A DNA stretch of 64,000 nucleotides, from NCBI GenBank assembly GCA_003008705.1, contig PDUO01000080.1:73803-137802 (forward strand), in the 5' to 3' direction. The stretch is from Pezicula radicicola. Taxonomy: Eukaryota > Ascomycota > Leotiomycetes > Helotiales > Dermateaceae. The position numbers and the translations under genes are program-made. How positions within the stretch are numbered: the stretch's first letter is position 1; every line of letters starts with the position of its first letter. Shown here one piece after another: positions 59,575 through 64,000 of this stretch. The notes below the pieces were generated by a model that was not told the origin of the DNA, did not search any database, and saw nothing but the letters and a program-made list of their open reading frames with translations.

Positions 59575-61884
59575 GGAGATAAAATGTGGCTCCTGAGACT
59601 TTAGAAAATGGGAATATTTTTTTTCTTTATCACAATCAACCCGCTGTCGACTCTCCTGGGCTTTGGAGGAACATGTTTCGAATATGGGAGGCATCGTTAT
59701 GTGCAACGTCTTTTATGTCTTATGATCTTGGGCAATAGTCCTTAATACCATGTATTTTCAGCTAGATACCCAATCACACCATGTCCGTATAGTACCGACA
59801 ACGTATATACAGGAGCTTACAATAATTTAAGAAATATAAAGCATTATGTTATCTGCTCAAGAAGCAGAGCAATTTTCCTGAACGCTGAACATTTCCACAT
59901 TCGCTATTTCCAAGGGGAAGAAGTCTAGACCCTCGCTACTGTGTCAGAGTACTCTAAGGATGCTTCTTTGACAAGTATGTCTAGAAGACGGCTTCCAAAT
60001 TTGCTACAATGCCAAACCTACACTACCAGCTTAGAAAATCGCTGTAGGCCTAGAACCACGAGAAAAGTCCCAGTGCTTCAAGTGGTGGAGAAAAGTTATC
60101 CAACTACCAAGACCCCAATTCCCTGTAGATTGTGAGGGCCAAAAGGGCTTAACCGACTCAAGCTTAGAGGATTCGCTGTCACTCCCGAGAAGCCTATATA
60201 AGCCTAAAGTATGATGCCAACAAAGCCATTACCACTAACAAACGATGGACGACGATCAGTGATATGTTGGTTGGTCGTTGAGTGCCCCCAGCACGAGTAG
60301 CGAGTGAACTGCTGGACTGTGATGCTACCGTACTCCGTATAGTGATTACTGCGACATGTACTGAGTGCGATTTCGCAAGGCAAAGCGGAAACCCCAAAGA
60401 TGGCTCAAAAGATGGGATGCCAACGCCGTTGCATGGGGGCCCAGATCGGTGTCACCATACTGGACGGTATCTTCCACCGTCGTCCTTCCTGCCCTAAACA
60501 TCTGAGATGCAAGCCCAAAGTTCCCCAACGCAACACCCGACTGGCTACCTAATCTACGATTCCCAAAAACCATCGATCAACAAAAAGCTTCAGGGCGCTC
60601 GTTGGGACGGTGTACCGTGTGTGCAGTGCGACGTGTCGCTCACTCGAGCCTGCCTCGAACCCTTCCTCCGCCCCCCTAAAGACAGCGAACCATGCTGGTG
60701 GGTATGGCAAAATCTGGAGAAGATCGAACCCGAAGTTCGCATTACCCTTTTTCCCTACCGCCTTTTCTTTTTTTTTCGTTCTTTCGTTCTTTTTTTCCCC
60801 TTCTTCTTTTTTGGACCACTCCAAACAGAACGAATGAGTAACGGATGTGATGAAATGGTGTGGTAGACAGAGTTTGCTTTTCCGACTTCAGGTTTCTGAC
60901 CGCCAATCAATCATTGATCTTGCTCGATCCTTTCTCCTTCTCTCCTTCTTACAAGGTTCACTTATTAATATACTACTTTAAGTACTACGGTACTGCACTG
61001 CACAAAGCTTAAATTCCCATATATTGCTGCGTCCACGACTTTTTTTTGTCTGATCGAACGACCTGAAACCGGGTTCCTTTGGGGTCCAATAATTCCAAGT
61101 ATCTACCTTCTCACCAGGAATAATAGATAGGACGGACGGTATGATATGAAATAATTTGATTGATTGATTTGTGATATCACAATAAGAAAATTCCGGGTCT
61201 CTGACTCGCCGATCAAGATCTTGGCTGCACCACTGACTGGTCTTGGTGATTGTCTCGTTTATCGGACTCCCGCACGATGCTTGCCGAAGATCCTGTGGCC
61301 TGGTTTGTGGTGTGTGCACAGCTTTTGTCGGTGTGGGACTGCAGTGTACTATGCTTCCCCAATAGGCACGTAGGAGACGGTACTTATGGCAACACAGGCA
61401 CTCGAATACGCATCCATCAATCACTCTTGCCATTACTATTTGCTTTCGGTCTATTTTTAATGCCTACGCTTCATTTTTCCTTTCGTGTTGTCTATCTTAG
61501 GAGGAGGGCCTCCTCCACAAGCATTCAATGCCAGTGGTCGGGTCTTTAAGTGGTCGTCAAAAGCTTCTTAGTTAATCAGGCAGGTGGCATGATCTCTCCA
61601 TGGATAGATAGCAAGTAGCTGCTTTATTCCCTCTCTACACTTCCATTGAAATGTCTGTAATTATATCCAACGACAATGGGTATACTTTGACAGAAAAGAT
61701 ACGATCTACCCTAACACCATGACATGTGCCACATCCCATCTCTCTATTAGAAAACCTGTTTTCCGTGTTTGCCAAAATCCTCCAATGTGCCCCCAAGAAA
61801 ACTCCCTCGCTGTATGCTTCAAGTAACATATCATTATCCTTACCCGTCGTCTAATATCACACACACATTGTGCGACCCGTCCAT
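59575..61884. other. Convergent region between flbD and the GT41 gene
   Basis: About 2.3 kb without a supported gene. It includes a T-rich run at 60770-60815 and a small TGAT repeat near 61157-61170. The few small frames on both strands have no recognised features. Confidence 0.5.
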
Positions 61885-64000
61885 TTACAGGTATATGTCA
61901 CCCCCTTCATTATTAACCCACCGTCGCCATGCTTCGTCATACGCTGATTCCAAATCGGATACCCAACGCTTGGTATCGAAGAGTGCACAAGTCCACCTGC
62001 TGTCATACAACAGCTTTCGGAGCTCCCCCAAGCGACCGACTCCTTCTCCGCGACCCGAGGGATGTGCCCTGTATGAAAACCCATTGGCAAGCTTGATGGC
62101 AAAGTCCTCGTACTGCTGGTCATCATTAGCAATCAATTCTGATGCTGCCAGGCGCCCTTCTTCCCCACGCGGCAAAGCACCCTTGAGAATCGACGCCGCC
62201 ATACGAGAACACATCTTGTATTTATAACGGGGTAGAGTAAGAAGCGGTGTGCTAGACCAGAGGATATCGGCAGCTGTAGTATGTGCATTACACTCGGGAG
62301 TATCTAAGAAAAGGTCGCAGACACGAGCTCGAGAAATGTGCTGGTGTTTCGGAGCGACGTCCGTGAACCAAATGCGCGAGGCAACACTCTCTCCAGCCCA
62401 ATCCTGTGCAGTCCGTTTCAAGTTACTTTCACCCAAGTCCGGGAAGCGTAGCAGCCACAAGATGGCCTTAGGGACTTTGTCCAAAATTCGTAACCAGGTG
62501 CGGAATGTTGTGGGTTCAATCTATTATATGGTGAGCACTTGGTAATCGACAGCAAGGAGACAGAGGATGGTAATAACAGGCACAAACGACTAACCTTATA
62601 CAACTGGTTGAAGTTTCCAAGAATGATAGCATCGTCAGATAGACTGGGAAAGATTTCCTTCCGCATCTGCCACCTTCGAGCTTGTTCATCCTCCCACGAC
62701 ATTTGATTTTCGCGGGGTTCTGACTGAGCATGATCACAGCAGAAAAAGGTTTCCCGACAAAAAATGATATTTTCCGAGTATACCCAATCCTCCTCTCCGA
62801 AGGACTGCTCATCTCGTAACTGATCATCGAGATCAAGGTTCCTCCGCCATGGTCGAAGAGTCTCTGGTGGGATTGCAGTTTCGTCTGCCAGGATATAGTC
62901 ACACCATTCAGCACCTAATGTACCAGCAAATCCCATAAATGACATCTGGATAGGTGCCGGGCGAGCTGCAAATACCTCATTCCGAGCGCCCCTGGTGTAT
63001 CCATTTAAGTTCACCAAAATGTGAATACCATCTTGCACAATTTGCTGGACAAGTCGGTCCGAAGGCCAATCACTTACATCGCGAAAGACTGGAGCTTCTC
63101 GCTCGATCTGTTGCCGGTGGATTGAGTGATCACTGGCTGTCAAGGCATAGCAGAAGGCCTTTGCTCGAGAAGGATGGTGCAATCCAAAAACGGATTGCAT
63201 TCTGAGCCAGTTAGCAAACAATTTAGACTTAAAATTAAATTCTGTCTGACTTACAGATGCGCGAGTGGATGGTTGTTGAAGTCCGATGAGACGTAACCAA
63301 TATTAAGATGTGGAGCTGGCGGAGACGGCGGCGGAAAGACGGATCCTTGCATCCACGATGATCTCAGTGTAGAGCAAGAAATCCGGAGAGCATTACGCTG
63401 AGATATCATCCTAATGTCCTTAGCCGAGAGAGGACATGTGAATGTGTGGAAAGGCAGGACTGTCGGTGCTGAAGGGACAGAAAGAGCGCCTGGGAACTGC
63501 GGCCGAGGGTAGCAAGACGGAGGCAGGACCGTCTTCTTGATGTGCTTATCGTGATACCACCGATACATAGCCCTCTTAATTGCCCGTTCTATCAGTCTTG
63601 TCACCCGCGCCCCTTCCCACCGCTGTCCAGCCCACGCGCTGAGTGTAATATGCATATTAGCTCTTTTCTCTGCTGGCCATCGGCCCCCGCTATCCGCAGC
63701 CTCCAATTGCTGGAGTATTTGGGAAAGCGCGGCTTGGTCCCGGAGAACTCCACGGCCCCAGTTCGAGCCATCTTTCAGCTGTCTCTCAACGATGTCCACT
63801 ACGCGCTTCATCCACCCACCACCACCGCCTGTAGACCTAGCTTCAGCAATCATACCAACCTCATCAACGTGCCATTTGTCACGTTTGCCCCCGTCAAGAA
63901 TCACGCCTCCCCGTCCAGCCCAATCGCAAACAGAGTTAAGAGCATTCGCGAGCCCACAAACGGCTTCTGCAAAGTCAGGACTTGATGCTACAGCACGTCT
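61885..64000 (-). CDS. O-GlcNAc transferase-like protein (GT41), partial
   Basis: C-terminal part of a family-41 glycosyltransferase, related to nucleocytoplasmic protein O-GlcNAc transferase; the fungal acceptors are not known. Exons visible: 64000-63255 (open at the window edge), 63202-62595 and 62520-61885; introns are 52 and 74 nt. The start and the N-terminal TPR region lie outside the window, although the TPR-like segment (SPDFAEAVCGLANALNSVCDWAG) is visible at the edge. Catalytic landmarks: LNIGYVSSDFNNHPLAHL, FCYALTASDHSIHRQQIE, DGIHILVNLNGYTRGARNEVFAARPAPIQMSFMGFAGT, DYILADETAIPPE, IILGNFNQLYK-IEPTTFRTWLRIL, ILWLLRFP, WFTDVAPKHQHISRARVCDLFLDT and NAHTTAADILWSSTPLLTLP. An insertion rich in Glu/Arg/Gln (about 50 aa) lies between DETAIPP and the NFNQLYK block. 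The frame ends GGDIYL. Confidence 0.9.

Overview
The window is a stretch of euchromatic nuclear DNA from a filamentous ascomycete, most likely Leotiomycetes or a close relative. The evidence is many short spliceosomal introns (about 46-160 nt, GT-AG and a few GC-AG), a DIM-2-type cytosine methyltransferase, an FlbD/Rca-1 MYB regulator, two Zn2Cys6 transcription factors (one close to cutinase transcription factor 1 beta) and ATG26. The class is inferred from protein flavour and could not be tested. No prokaryotic operons, CRISPR arrays, viral genes or intact transposons are visible. One assembly gap (13119-13833) is present.

Left part (1-16.4 kb): ATG26 sterol glucosyltransferase (-), the WD40 protein CMR1 (-), an Mtf2-like mitochondrial protein (+), a small DUF3602/Par32-like protein (-) and the DIM-2 DNA methyltransferase (-). 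One intron of DIM-2 is swollen to about 1 kb by an 18-bp minisatellite. Centre-left (16.4-31 kb): a coding-like but broken orphan locus (+), an FG/CCCH nucleoporin of the Nup42 type (-), an ELYS/Ely5-like nuclear pore protein (-), condensin SMC4 (+), 40S protein S26 (-) and the ubiquitin-S31/S27a fusion (+). The last two share a head-to-head promoter.

Centre-right (31-50.4 kb): a Zn2Cys6 factor (-), an exportin-5/Msn5/KapL karyopherin (-), a GH5 steryl/ceramide glucosidase of the EGH1/EGCrP2 type (-), a divergent adenylosuccinate synthetase split into nine exons including a 9-nt micro-exon (+), and the CTF1-beta-like factor (+). Right part (50.4-64 kb): about 8 kb without a convincing gene leading to flbD (+), then a GT41 O-GlcNAc-transferase-like gene (-) that runs off the right edge.

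Functional links: ATG26 and the GH5 enzyme would make and break ergosteryl glucoside. The Nup42-like protein, the ELYS-like protein and the exportin belong to nuclear transport. S26 and ubiquitin-S31 are co-directed ribosomal genes.

The most unusual signals are: (i) a dispersed 18-bp repeat family, three units per intergenic block plus a large array inside DIM-2; (ii) two DIM-2 introns that share sequence along most of the shorter one, suggesting introner-like duplication; (iii) a stable hairpin and a micro-exon in the adenylosuccinate synthetase gene; and (iv) a 1,220-nt stretch with no ATG directly upstream of flbD. I did not find a clearly new multi-gene system.
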